DNA of 64,000 nucleotides from assembly GCA_964647625.1 (NCBI GenBank), contig CAZYHZ010000007.1, forward strand, positions 1 to 64,000. The letters run 5' to 3'. A program made the position numbers and the translations under genes. Each line of letters starts with the position of its first letter. Within the stretch, counting starts at the first letter, position 1. The notes beneath the pieces are model-generated. The model did no database searches, was not told the origin of the DNA, and worked only from the letters and a program-made list of their open reading frames with translations. This document shows, piece after piece, positions 33,092 to 41,171 of this stretch. This stretch comes from DASRJG01 sp964647625. Its GTDB lineage: Bacteria; Acidobacteriota; Polarisedimenticolia; Polarisedimenticolales; DASRJG01.

Positions 33092-36000
33092 CTAGAACGC
33101 CAAACGGACGCCGAGACGGATCGTCCTCGGCGCCTCGAGCGCGGTCGACTTTCCGTAGTTCGAGTTCAGCGCGGCGCACTGCGAGAAATCGGTGGGCAGC
33201 GTCGCCGGGCAATTCTGGAAGCCGGGGTAAGCGGGCACGGCGCGGTTCACGCCGTCGAGATTGACCGTGACCGTCGCGGCCCGAAGTTGCTCGTACAGCT
33301 GCTCGACCGAGCTCGCGCTGCCTTCGAACGAGCCGGCCCATCGGTTCCATTCGTCGGGCGTGAGCTTGCCGTCGTTGTTACCGAAAGCGACGTCGATGTA
33401 CTTGTCGTAAGGCTCGCCTCGACCCTCGTCGGCGAACACGAACCCGAGCGTCGGGTCGTAGTACGCCCCTCGCCACATCCCGGCCGCGAGGAATTGCGAG
33501 TCGACTCGGATGGCCTTCTGTTCGTTCAAGACGTTGAACACGTCGGCCATGAACGTGAGCTTGATCTTCTTCGAATCGCGGACGTCGTAGGCCAGCCCGA
33601 GATCGAGGTTGGTCAGATTGGGCGTCCGCCCCGCAGAGCCGCGCGGGAGGAGGAAGATCGCCCCGAGGAACGGCGTCGACCCGCCGAGGGGGTCGGTGGT
33701 CGCGTCATAGGGCGTTCCCGAAAGCGCCCGGAGCGTGCCCGAGAGCGAGAGGTTCGGCGTCACCCGGTAGCTGCCGTACGCCTTGATCTGATGCGGGCGG
33801 TCCTGCGGAAGACGTCCGTACGAGTTGACCGTCAACGCCGGAACGTCGAACGCCTCGGTCTGGTTCGGATCGCGCTCCTCGCTCTCCGCGAAGTAGCGGC
33901 CGCGGTAATTTCCGATGGTGCTCGAATAGAGGTACGAGAACGTGAACCAGAACTTGTCGGTCATCTGCTTCGTGAGCGACAGCTCGTACCCGCGGAACAG
34001 CCGCTTCGCTTCGGGGACCGCGCCGAGTCCCATCGCCTTCATCGTCTCGGGCGTCACCGTGCAGGTCGCACCCGCCGCGCAGCCGTACATCTGTCCCAGC
34101 CCCGCCTTCATCGTGGGATCCGTCGAGCCCGGAGCGTAGTTGGGATTCCAGAGATCGGGGTTCGACGGGTCGACGTAGAACTCGTACGGGCCGCCGGGGT
34201 TCGCGATGATGAAGGTCTTGCCGAGGTCCAGGCTGAGGTCCTCGATCGCCTGGTTGAGGCGGCGGCCGATCATGCGCGCGCCGAGCGTCCAGGAGCGCTT
34301 GAACGTCCAGTCGTAGCCGATCATCGCCTCGTCGGTCGAGGCGCCCTTCAGCCGGGGATCGATCGGGGACCGGTACAGCGAGCCGGAGTTCACGACGACC
34401 TCCGGCCGGAACAGGCCGCGCGGATTTCCCGAGTTGAGCAGTCCGTTCGGCGAATAGACCTTGTCGATGAACCCCGACGTCTTGGTGGGGTCGGCCACGA
34501 GATCCGCGCTCTCGAAGTCCCAGCAGGTCGGCACGTTGTAATCGTCCTGGGGCGTGTTCGTCGCGCACAGGCCGTAGTCGGACTGGGTGGGTCCGACGTT
34601 GAAGCTCGCGATGAAATCCTGGTATGCCCAGTTTCGCGTCCGGTAGAGCCGCGTCATCGTGATGCGCGGCGCGAACGCACGGCTCATCACCTGGAGGGGC
34701 ACCGAATCGTAGTAGCGGCCCGCGCTCCCGTAGAGCCGCGACGAGCCGTCGCCGAACATGTCCCACGTGAAGCCCAGCCGCGGAGCGAAGCTGCCGTCGA
34801 TGGTGACGAGCTTGTGGCCGTTCGAATCCGAGATCGTCTGCGAATCCCAGCGCAGTCCGTAGTTGAGCGTCACGTTGTCGGTCACGCGCCACTGGTCCTG
34901 GGCGTACACGCGCATCGCGCTCGTCTTGGCCTGGGCGTCGACCTGGTGGTTCCAGTCGAGGCAGGCGCCTTGGCCGTCGCCCCAGCACCGGCGGATTCCG
35001 ACGAGCTCCTCCGGCTGATTGCTGGTGGACGAGGTCGCCTGGCTCCACTCCATCGCGATCCCGGTGCCGTACCCGTAGTCGAGCGTCTGCTGGAAGTCGG
35101 AGGGCTCGAACTCGGCGCCGAACTTCGGTGTGTGCTTCCGGAACGACCCTTCGAGCGAGGCCTTGAGGAACCTCCGTCCGCCGTCGGTCGTGCCCGAGTA
35201 GGCATACGGGCCGGATTTCAGCGAGAGATCCTGGGCGCTTCCGCCGCCCGACGACGTCGTGTCCTGGATGCGGAGGCGGATCGACTGGTACGAGAGGCGG
35301 CGATCGGCGCTGACGGGGTTCGCCGCGCGGCGGTCGATCGTCGGGCCGATCTCGGCGGACTCGTCGTGGACCCCGCCCGATGCCGACAGCACCCACCGGC
35401 TCGCGAGAATCGACTGGAAGTCGAGCGACGCGCTCTTTGTGGCCGACTTCAGATCGTAGTCGCCGCCGTACCCGCCGAACTCGTCGCGCAGGCTGGCGCT
35501 GCGCGGATCCGAGAAGAACGTCGCCATGAGCCGGTTGCTCGGCGTGATCTGCCAGGTGACCTTCGCCGAGTACAGCCCCGACTGGTCGCTGTCCTCCGCG
35601 ACCGTCCGGCCGCTCGGGTTCGCCTGGCCCGAGTTCAAGAGGTCGAGGTATTTCTGCGGGGAGAGGCCCGAGACGACCCGCGAGGACACCGCGGCGAAGA
35701 AGTACGCCTTGTTCTTGACGATCGGTCCGCCGAGCGTCGCCGATATCTCCCGGCCGCCGGGTTTCGGAAGCTCGGTCCCGACCTCGTTCGCCTGCGGATC
35801 GGAGGCGAGCTGATCGGGCGAGAAGAGCAGGTTGACGGTCCCTTCGAAGTCGTTGCTTCCGGACTTCGTGGTGACGTTGACGACGGCGCCCTGAGCGCCC
35901 CCGAACTCGGCGTTGTACCCGCCGGTCTTCACCTCGATCTTGTCGATCAGGTCGTAGTTGATGTTGGTCGACGGGCGTCCGGTGTCGATCGACGTCGTGT

Positions 36001-36559
36001 TGACGCCGTCGATGATGTAGGACGACTCCTGCGCGGACGAGCCGTACACCGAGATCCCCGCCGGAGCGGTCGAGTTCCCGCCGCTCGTGTCCTCGGAAAC
36101 GCCGGGGGCGATCTTCAGGACCTCGGTGTAGGACCGCGCGGTGGGAATCGATTCGAGCTTCGACGACTGGAACGTCTCGCCGGTCGTCGTGTTCCCCGTG
36201 ACGGGGACTTCGTCGGCCTTCGCGCTGACTTCGACGGTCTCGACCTCGAGCGAGATCGGCGCCACGTCGACGGACTTGCCGTCGGCGACGGTGAACGGCA
36301 GGGACGCGACCGGCTCGCCCCCCGAGAACGACGCGCTCACCTTGTAGCTGCCGGCCGTGACGCCGGTGAACGTGTACCGGCCGTCGGCGCCCGTGATCAC
36401 CGCCTTGGGGGCAGGGCCGGCTTCGGAAATGACGAGAGCCACGACCGCGCCGACGACGGGGCCGTCGCGATCCACGACGACGCCCGTCACGGCGCCCCCG
36501 GCGGCCAGCGCCGGAAGAGCCGCGAGCAGCGCACACAACAGCACCGCGATTCGATTCAT
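33092..36559 (-). CDS. TonB-dependent receptor with carboxypeptidase-regulatory domain (Oar-like)
   Basis: 1155 residues. Signal peptide ending ALAAG; a CnaB/CarboxypepD_reg-like domain at about 22-110 (TGVVVDRDGPVVGAVVALVI; GADGRYTFTGVTAGSYKVSA); plug domain at about 125-235 with SSYIIDGVNTTSIDTGRPST and IEVKTGGYNAEFGGAQGAVV; then a 22-strand-type barrel ending in aromatic-terminated strand IRLGVRLAF. This Oar-type receptor is common in Acidobacteriota. TonB receptors import scarce nutrients; substrate is not visible. The gene lies in a minus-strand group next to the phosphate operon. A GAGGGG purine run precedes the ATG. Confidence 0.93.
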   Translation of the reverse strand: MNRIAVLLCALLAALPALAAGGAVTGVVVDRDGPVVGAVVALVISEAGPAPKAVITGADGRYTFTGVTAGSYKVSASFSGGEPVASLPFTVADGKSVDVAPISLEVETVEVSAKADEVPVTGNTTTGETFQSSKLESIPTARSYTEVLKIAPGVSEDTSGGNSTAPAGISVYGSSAQESSYIIDGVNTTSIDTGRPSTNINYDLIDKIEVKTGGYNAEFGGAQGAVVNVTTKSGSNDFEGTVNLLFSPDQLASDPQANEVGTELPKPGGREISATLGGPIVKNKAYFFAAVSSRVVSGLSPQKYLDLLNSGQANPSGRTVAEDSDQSGLYSAKVTWQITPSNRLMATFFSDPRSASLRDEFGGYGGDYDLKSATKSASLDFQSILASRWVLSASGGVHDESAEIGPTIDRRAANPVSADRRLSYQSIRLRIQDTTSSGGGSAQDLSLKSGPYAYSGTTDGGRRFLKASLEGSFRKHTPKFGAEFEPSDFQQTLDYGYGTGIAMEWSQATSSTSNQPEELVGIRRCWGDGQGACLDWNHQVDAQAKTSAMRVYAQDQWRVTDNVTLNYGLRWDSQTISDSNGHKLVTIDGSFAPRLGFTWDMFGDGSSRLYGSAGRYYDSVPLQVMSRAFAPRITMTRLYRTRNWAYQDFIASFNVGPTQSDYGLCATNTPQDDYNVPTCWDFESADLVADPTKTSGFIDKVYSPNGLLNSGNPRGLFRPEVVVNSGSLYRSPIDPRLKGASTDEAMIGYDWTFKRSWTLGARMIGRRLNQAIEDLSLDLGKTFIIANPGGPYEFYVDPSNPDLWNPNYAPGSTDPTMKAGLGQMYGCAAGATCTVTPETMKAMGLGAVPEAKRLFRGYELSLTKQMTDKFWFTFSYLYSSTIGNYRGRYFAESEERDPNQTEAFDVPALTVNSYGRLPQDRPHQIKAYGSYRVTPNLSLSGTLRALSGTPYDATTDPLGGSTPFLGAIFLLPRGSAGRTPNLTNLDLGLAYDVRDSKKIKLTFMADVFNVLNEQKAIRVDSQFLAAGMWRGAYYDPTLGFVFADEGRGEPYDKYIDVAFGNNDGKLTPDEWNRWAGSFEGSASSVEQLYEQLRAATVTVNLDGVNRAVPAYPGFQNCPATLPTDFSQCAALNSNYGKSTALEAPRTIRLGVRLAF

Positions 36560-36621
36560 GTCACCCCTCGATGCCGACGGGAGCCACCCGCGGCGTCTTC
36601 ACCCCTCGTGAGCACAAAGGC

Positions 36622-36661
36622 GGGGCGCGCGGAGAGGAGGGGTGATCCCCCCGCGCGCCCC
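36622..36661. repeat. Strong nested hairpin in intergenic region
   Basis: Outer stem GGGGCGCGCGG (36622-36632) pairs perfectly with CCGCGCGCCCC (36651-36661) and an inner GGGG-TGAT-CCCC (36639-36650) pairs inside. It lies between two minus-strand genes, 3' of 36693 and 5' of the receptor gene. No U-tract follows on either strand, so it may be an mRNA stability or attenuation element rather than an intrinsic terminator. Confidence 0.6.
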
Positions 36662-36692
36662 TGATCGGACGGGCTTATGTCCGACTTTTCGA

Positions 36693-37889
36693 TTACGGGC
36701 AGGACGGAACCGTACGGACGGGCCCGTTCTTGCCTTGTCCGATCGCGCCGTCGCCGCACAGAGTCGTGGCGCGGACGATGTAGAGGAACGGCGGCGCTCC
36801 GGCCGAAGGCGTCGCCGCGTCGCTCACCGACGTCGTCGTCTGATCCGGCGCGAAGCAGGAGTAGGTCGGATTGGCGCCGAACGACGCCTGCTGGCCGCGG
36901 AAGACGTCGTACTGGATCGGCACGGAGCCGTAAGTGACCGCCGCCGACCAGCTGATCGTCGTCTTGTTGGCGGCGACGCCGATTCCCGTGACCTCCGAGG
37001 GAAGCGACCCGTACACCGCGGGATTGGCGTCGTTGCAGTCGCAGGGGGCCGCGTAGCCGTCGCCGTCGGCATCGGTGTTGTCCGTGCTGCTGATGCCCGG
37101 GCACTTGTCCGCCTCGGGATCGCTGCCGGCGGCGACGTCCGGAAGCAGATCGCCGTCGAAGTCGGGCCAGTACTCGGCGGTCCCGTCCGTGTAGGCCTTG
37201 AAGTACCCCAGAGGCGAGCGGCTGGCCGTCCCCTGGGACGGGTTGTTCTGCGAAGAGAGGAACTTGATCTTCGCGGTCGCCGTGCGCGTCCCCGAGCTGT
37301 TCGACAGCCGGGTCTCGATGTTCCAGACCAGGTTACCCGCGACGGAGCCCTGCGCGATCGAGTTGAGGGTGTCCTGGTACGAGCCGAAGACCTTTCCCGG
37401 AAACATTCCGGCGTTCAGGCTGCACGGACCGCCGCCGACCGGCGATGCGTATTGCGGAAGACCGGAGGACCACGAATCGAGCTGCTGCGCGGCGCCGATC
37501 GTGGAGCTGTTGGTCAACGTGAACTGGTCCTTCGGGCCGTTCGCGGCGACGATGGCATCGCGCGTCGTGGGGTTCAGCACCCCCGCGATCCCGATCCAGA
37601 GGTTCGTCGCCGTTCCCGAGAAAATCGTCGAGATGTCGCCGGCCCGAATGTCGGGGAACGTCAGCTTGGTCGTGGCGTTCAGGAACTGGTCCTTGGAGCC
37701 GAGGTCCACGATGTACTCGGGCCCGGCGGGGCTGTTCTGGTAGAGGATGTAGTAGACGTCGCCCGGATCGGGGGTGATGCAGGTGTCGACTCCCCAGGCC
37801 GGAGCGAGCGCCGTCACGAAGCCGAGCGCGGCAACGAGCAGGAACGCCCGTACGCGCCGGATCGAAGAGACGTTGCGGTTCATCTTCAT
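36693..37889 (-). CDS. Secreted protein with MopE-type metal motif and shared C-terminal domain
   Basis: 398 residues. Signal peptide ending APAWG. The first 250 residues form an unassigned beta-rich domain. Then FDGDLLPDVAAGSDPEADKC and DADGDGYAAPCDCNDANPAV, a thrombospondin-3-like and MopE-type DxDGDGY...DCNDxNP calcium/copper-binding motif. The last 100 residues (ISWSAAVTYG...YDVFRGQ...LYIVRATTLCGDGAIGQG...SCP) match the C-terminal domain of the kelch and the propeller/Cys-rich proteins in this window. Starts 9 bp after the PBP-like gene stop, so both are one operon. Confidence 0.75.
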   Translation of the reverse strand: MKMNRNVSSIRRVRAFLLVAALGFVTALAPAWGVDTCITPDPGDVYYILYQNSPAGPEYIVDLGSKDQFLNATTKLTFPDIRAGDISTIFSGTATNLWIGIAGVLNPTTRDAIVAANGPKDQFTLTNSSTIGAAQQLDSWSSGLPQYASPVGGGPCSLNAGMFPGKVFGSYQDTLNSIAQGSVAGNLVWNIETRLSNSSGTRTATAKIKFLSSQNNPSQGTASRSPLGYFKAYTDGTAEYWPDFDGDLLPDVAAGSDPEADKCPGISSTDNTDADGDGYAAPCDCNDANPAVYGSLPSEVTGIGVAANKTTISWSAAVTYGSVPIQYDVFRGQQASFGANPTYSCFAPDQTTTSVSDAATPSAGAPPFLYIVRATTLCGDGAIGQGKNGPVRTVPSCP

Positions 37890-37898
37890 GGCCCCCGT

Positions 37899-39317
37899 TT
37901 ACGGCTGGTCGCAGAACGCGTTGTAGGGCGTGCTCGGGAACGGAGCCGCGCCGTCGCGCGCGCGCGTGAAGAACATGTTGCCCAGCGGAACGAGCGTGGG
38001 ATCGTTCACGGAGTCCGTGATCACCTGGGTGATCAGCTCCTTGACGGCCTTCTCGCGGATGCTGCCGGCCGGGAAGTAGTACCCGGGCCGCCCATTGATC
38101 ACGCTGTTCGCGTCGTTGTCGTAGTAGTTCTTCTCGATCGACCAGAAGTTGTAGCGGCCGCACCGCACGTTGGCCTTGTTGAACGAGAAGCCCTGATACT
38201 TGAGGATGTCGTAGTTATCCGCGACGTTGTTGCGCACGGGGACGTCGTCGAACGGATCCGCCGGCGTTCCCGGATCGACGTTGGTGAAGCGGTCGGCCCC
38301 GAGGTAGCCCATGTCGATCGTGTTCGCGTTGGTGCCGGTGCACGACGCGGAGACCGCGCCGCCGCCGAGCGCGCCGGTCGCCTGATTTTCTCCGCACCGG
38401 GCCGCGGTGTTGCCGCACCACAGGTTGCCGTTGACGCTCGAAACCATCGCACCGCTGCCCGACTCGTAGATGTTCCCCTGGCCGGGCGCGATGTTCTGGA
38501 GGACCGTCACGTTCAGGTTCCGGCGCGTGCCGGAAAGGCGGTTCCGCATGACCGTGCCGATATTCCGGGCCACGCTCGGATCGACGTCCTTGCTGAGCCA
38601 GCGCCAATCGCACAGGTTGTTGTTGCCGAAGATCGCCTGCCCGCGGTCGGGGCTCATGGTGATGTCGGGCTGGACACAGTCCGTGCCCGCGTACGGGCAG
38701 CCGCTCGCCGGGATGGACTTGCCTCGGGGATCGAGCACCGCTTCGATCGCGCGGTTGGCGATGAACCCGAAGCCGTTCACGAAGACGTTCTGCTCGGTGT
38801 CGTCGAAGATGTTCGGCCGCTGGATGACGCCGCCGGTGACGACCGGCTCGCACAGCGAGTACGCCACGTCGGAGCCGGAGTAGTTGGCATAGAGCGGGTG
38901 CCCGGCTTCGTCATTGAGGAGACCGGCCGACTTCAGGCCGCCGCTGCCGCTGTTGGGAGCGCCCGCGGCGGCCGGATCGCACAGGTTGAACGCGGAAGTC
39001 TTGTTGTCCATCGCGTCGACGCCTTCGCACGAGCCCTTGTTGTCGCCGACGTACGCCCGCACGCAGGTCTCCGGCGTGCCGTTGTTGTCGAGATCGCGCA
39101 TGCACTGGTAGACCTTGATGACGCTCGTGCAGGTGTTGACCGGATCGCCATACAGGTTCTGCATGGCCAGGTTGATGGACTGGTTGACGGCCGTCGCGCC
39201 GAAATAAACGATGTTGACTTGCGGCGTCGTGCACGTGTTCGCGCACGGGGCCGCCAGTGCCTGCCCACCCCACGCCGCCGCCAAGAGCACGGCCGTTCCC
39301 GCTACCAGAGTTCTCAC
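37899..39317 (-). CDS. Secreted PstS-like (PBP-fold) protein, divergent
   Basis: 472 residues from a GTG with SD GGAGGAGG. Signal peptide ends QALAA. Segments resemble a phosphate-binding-protein fold: NIVYFGATAVNQSINLAMQN at the start, SGSDVAYSLCEPVV, NVFVNGFGFIANRAI, then MSPDRGQAIFGNNNLCDWRW and MRNRLSGTRRNLNVTVLQ, in the order of the PstS pattern 'IFSGKITNW ... SGTR'. It is longer and Cys-rich (about 15 Cys), suggesting extracellular life with disulfides. Three 11-bp direct repeats upstream look like a Pho box. Likely an outer or surface phosphate-ester-binding protein (inference). Without a homology search the fold call is moderate. Confidence 0.6.
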   Translation of the reverse strand: MRTLVAGTAVLLAAAWGGQALAAPCANTCTTPQVNIVYFGATAVNQSINLAMQNLYGDPVNTCTSVIKVYQCMRDLDNNGTPETCVRAYVGDNKGSCEGVDAMDNKTSAFNLCDPAAAGAPNSGSGGLKSAGLLNDEAGHPLYANYSGSDVAYSLCEPVVTGGVIQRPNIFDDTEQNVFVNGFGFIANRAIEAVLDPRGKSIPASGCPYAGTDCVQPDITMSPDRGQAIFGNNNLCDWRWLSKDVDPSVARNIGTVMRNRLSGTRRNLNVTVLQNIAPGQGNIYESGSGAMVSSVNGNLWCGNTAARCGENQATGALGGGAVSASCTGTNANTIDMGYLGADRFTNVDPGTPADPFDDVPVRNNVADNYDILKYQGFSFNKANVRCGRYNFWSIEKNYYDNDANSVINGRPGYYFPAGSIREKAVKELITQVITDSVNDPTLVPLGNMFFTRARDGAAPFPSTPYNAFCDQP

Positions 39318-39370
39318 GGTGCCTCCTCCTTGAGAGTTTGAGTGATCGGTGCGCGGGCATGAGACATCGC

Positions 39371-39403
39371 GCGTGAGACGGTTCCTTGAAGGAATTGTGA
39401 CGG
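39371..39403 (-). promoter_or_regulatory. Candidate PhoB box (three 11-bp repeats), minus strand
   Basis: Read on the minus strand: CCGTCACAATT, CCTTCAAGGAA, CCGTCTCACGC, three consecutive 11-mers whose first seven bases resemble the PhoB half-site CTGTCAT. It is 54 bp upstream of the PBP-like gene start. Confidence 0.5.
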
Positions 39404-39416
39404 TTGGGAGTCGATC

Positions 39417-39520
39417 CGCGGAAGTCGAGAGCCGAGAGTTCAGAGTCGAGAGTTCACGGTTGACGGTTCACGGTTTTCGCTCGACTCTCGACTCTCGAGT
39501 CTCGACCGTGAACCGTGAAC
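39417..39520. repeat. Imperfect palindrome of TCGAGAG and TTCACGG repeats
   Basis: Left half holds GTCGAGAG, AGAGTCGAGAGTTCACGG and ACGGTTCACGG units; right half holds the complements CTCGACTCTCGACTCTCG and ACCGTGAACCGTGAACTG. Together they can fold into a long cruciform/hairpin in the middle of the 314-bp divergent intergenic region. Nothing in it is coding. Confidence 0.75.
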
Positions 39521-39552
39521 TGTCACCCGACGTTCACACCGCCGTCACACGG
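39520..39552 (+). promoter_or_regulatory. Candidate PhoB box (three 11-bp repeats) upstream of porin
   Basis: CTGTCACCCGA, CGTTCACACCG, CCGTCACACGG are consecutive 11-mers whose heads (CTGTCAC, CGTTCAC, CCGTCAC) match the PhoB half-site in sequence and helical phasing. A weak TAAAGT at 39559-39564 could be the -10. The porin ATG lies 80 bp downstream. Confidence 0.6.
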
Positions 39553-39631
39553 AATCCCTAAAGTCCCGCACGCCCGGCCGGATCGTGCTCGCAACGAGCG
39601 CCATCACGACCGACGACGAAGGGGTTCTCCG

Positions 39632-41026
39632 ATGACGTTCCGAGGGGTGTGGGTGTGGCCGGTCCTCGTGTGCGCGGTGATGGCGACCGCGGTTCAGGCG
39701 CAAACGACGGTCGAGACCGAGCCGGGCTCCGGTGTGACGATCTCATCGCAGGACGGGACGAACAAGATCAACCTGACCTTCTACGGGCAATTCCGCTTCC
39801 AGGAGCTCAGCCGCGATCTCTACCAGCGCGCCGACCTCACGCAGACCTTTCCGCCGTTCACGATCGAGAACGCCGGCCGCACCGAGCCGTCGTTCCAGGT
39901 GCGCAGGCTCCGATTCATCGCCTCGGGATCGGTGTGGAAGACGTGGATGCGCTATGCGCTCGAGCTCGACCTCGCCGGAAACGACGAAGGGTTGCGCTCG
40001 ATCTTCATTCCGCCGCAGGTCTGCTCGGGCGGGTTGTGCGACTTCCCCGGAATCAACGTCACGCAGGGAGCGCAGGACCAGGACGGGCGGTCGGTGAAGC
40101 TGCTCGACTGGTATCTCGACCTCGCCCCGAAGGCCGCCGCGCGCGCGCGGATCGGGCAGTTCAAGGTTCCCTTCGGACGGCAGGAGCTGGTCTCCGACAA
40201 GCAGCTCCAGATGACGAGCCGCGGCATCGCCTCGGATTTCTTCGCGCCCTCGCGCGATCGCGGCGTCATGTTCCACGGCGGGACCGACACTCAGCAGGTC
40301 CAGTACAAGGTCGGCGTCTTCAACGGGACCGGGCTCGCCCAGGCGACGAACACCGACAAGAGCCTCGCCTACGCAGCCCGCTTGACGGCGACCTCGTCGG
40401 GTCCGTTCATCGACGTCGAAGATGTCATCGACCAGCCGCCGTCCATGGGCGTACGCGTCCAGGGCGGCATCGCGTGGTACCAGTCCACGGACACCCCGGT
40501 CCGGCTCAACCCCCAGATCCCCGAGAGCGACGTGCGGAACACGCGCGTCGAGGCCGACCTGGGCATCTTCTTCCGCCGGCGCGCCAATCTCTTCCTCGAG
40601 TACTACACGCGCCGGTACGAGGTCGACCAGACGTTCGACCTCCCGTCGTCGTGCTACGGCGCGTTCGTCGAGGGGCGATTCTCGTGCGACCAGACCGGCT
40701 ACACGGTCCAGGGGGGTATTCGTCTCGGCTCGACCGATCATCACGAGCTGTCGGCGCGCTACTCTTGGATCGACAACGACCACGATCTCGACCGCGACGA
40801 GCGCACCGAGGCCACGCTCAACTACGGGTACTACTTTTTCAAGCACACGATGCAGCTGTTCGCCTCGATCTCCTACTACAAGATCGGGCTCAACGCGCAG
40901 GGCTCCTCGGGCTTCGCCGTCAAGCTCGCCAATACCGCCGCGAACTTCCTCGATGACACCGCGTTCCCTGGGATCAACGACGACAAGAACATCCTCGGGA
41001 CCATCCAATTCCAGTGGGCCTTCTGA
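39632..41026 (+). CDS. OprO/OprP-like phosphate-selective porin
   Basis: 464 residues from the ATG at 39632 (AAGGGG SD). Signal peptide ends AVQAQ. Mature protein is a 16-strand-type barrel: GVTISSQDGTNKINLTFYGQ, RRLRFIASGSVWKTWMRYAL, LAPKAAARARIGQFKVPFGR, SDFFAPSRDRGVMFHGG, LSARYSWIDNDHDLD and a terminal aromatic strand ending WAF, all standard for Porin_O_P. These porins pass phosphate or polyphosphate across the outer membrane. It is preceded by a good Pho-box candidate. The frame open to 39515 runs through that box and is rejected. Confidence 0.93.
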   Translation: MTFRGVWVWPVLVCAVMATAVQAQTTVETEPGSGVTISSQDGTNKINLTFYGQFRFQELSRDLYQRADLTQTFPPFTIENAGRTEPSFQVRRLRFIASGSVWKTWMRYALELDLAGNDEGLRSIFIPPQVCSGGLCDFPGINVTQGAQDQDGRSVKLLDWYLDLAPKAAARARIGQFKVPFGRQELVSDKQLQMTSRGIASDFFAPSRDRGVMFHGGTDTQQVQYKVGVFNGTGLAQATNTDKSLAYAARLTATSSGPFIDVEDVIDQPPSMGVRVQGGIAWYQSTDTPVRLNPQIPESDVRNTRVEADLGIFFRRRANLFLEYYTRRYEVDQTFDLPSSCYGAFVEGRFSCDQTGYTVQGGIRLGSTDHHELSARYSWIDNDHDLDRDERTEATLNYGYYFFKHTMQLFASISYYKIGLNAQGSSGFAVKLANTAANFLDDTAFPGINDDKNILGTIQFQWAF

Positions 41027-41050
41027 TCGCCGAGGGCGTTCCGCCGGGGA

Positions 41051-41080
41051 TTTAACACGGAGTTAATACCGGCGTTACAT
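41051..41080 (+). promoter_or_regulatory. Candidate PhoB box upstream of second porin
   Basis: TTTAACAC (41051), GTTAATAC (41062) and GTTACAT (41074) occur at 11- and 12-base spacing, resembling the degenerate TTACAT-type half-sites of pst promoters. A perfect palindrome CTGGCAAATGCCAG follows at 41082-41095. Confidence 0.4.
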
Positions 41081-41171
41081 GCTGGCAAATGCCAGGCACT
41101 CGAATGGTCGCGCGGGCTCCGGCGGGACACGAGGGGTGACCGATCGCGAGCCGGCGGTAGACGGAGGCACC

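Noticed and set aside
36622..36661. Strong hairpin as intrinsic terminator
   Set aside because: No T-tract follows on either strand; kept only as a hairpin.
33287..36664. 1125-codon plus-strand open frame
   Set aside because: Exact antisense of the TonB receptor; Arg/Val/Asp-rich sequence without any domain, a known effect of GC-rich third positions.
36642..39341. 899-codon plus-strand open frame
   Set aside because: Antisense of two secreted-protein genes with signal peptides and SDs; composition is not protein-like.
39417..39520. Repeat cluster considered as CRISPR
   Set aside because: Units are 7-8 bp, inverted and without spacers of constant length; no cas genes in the window.
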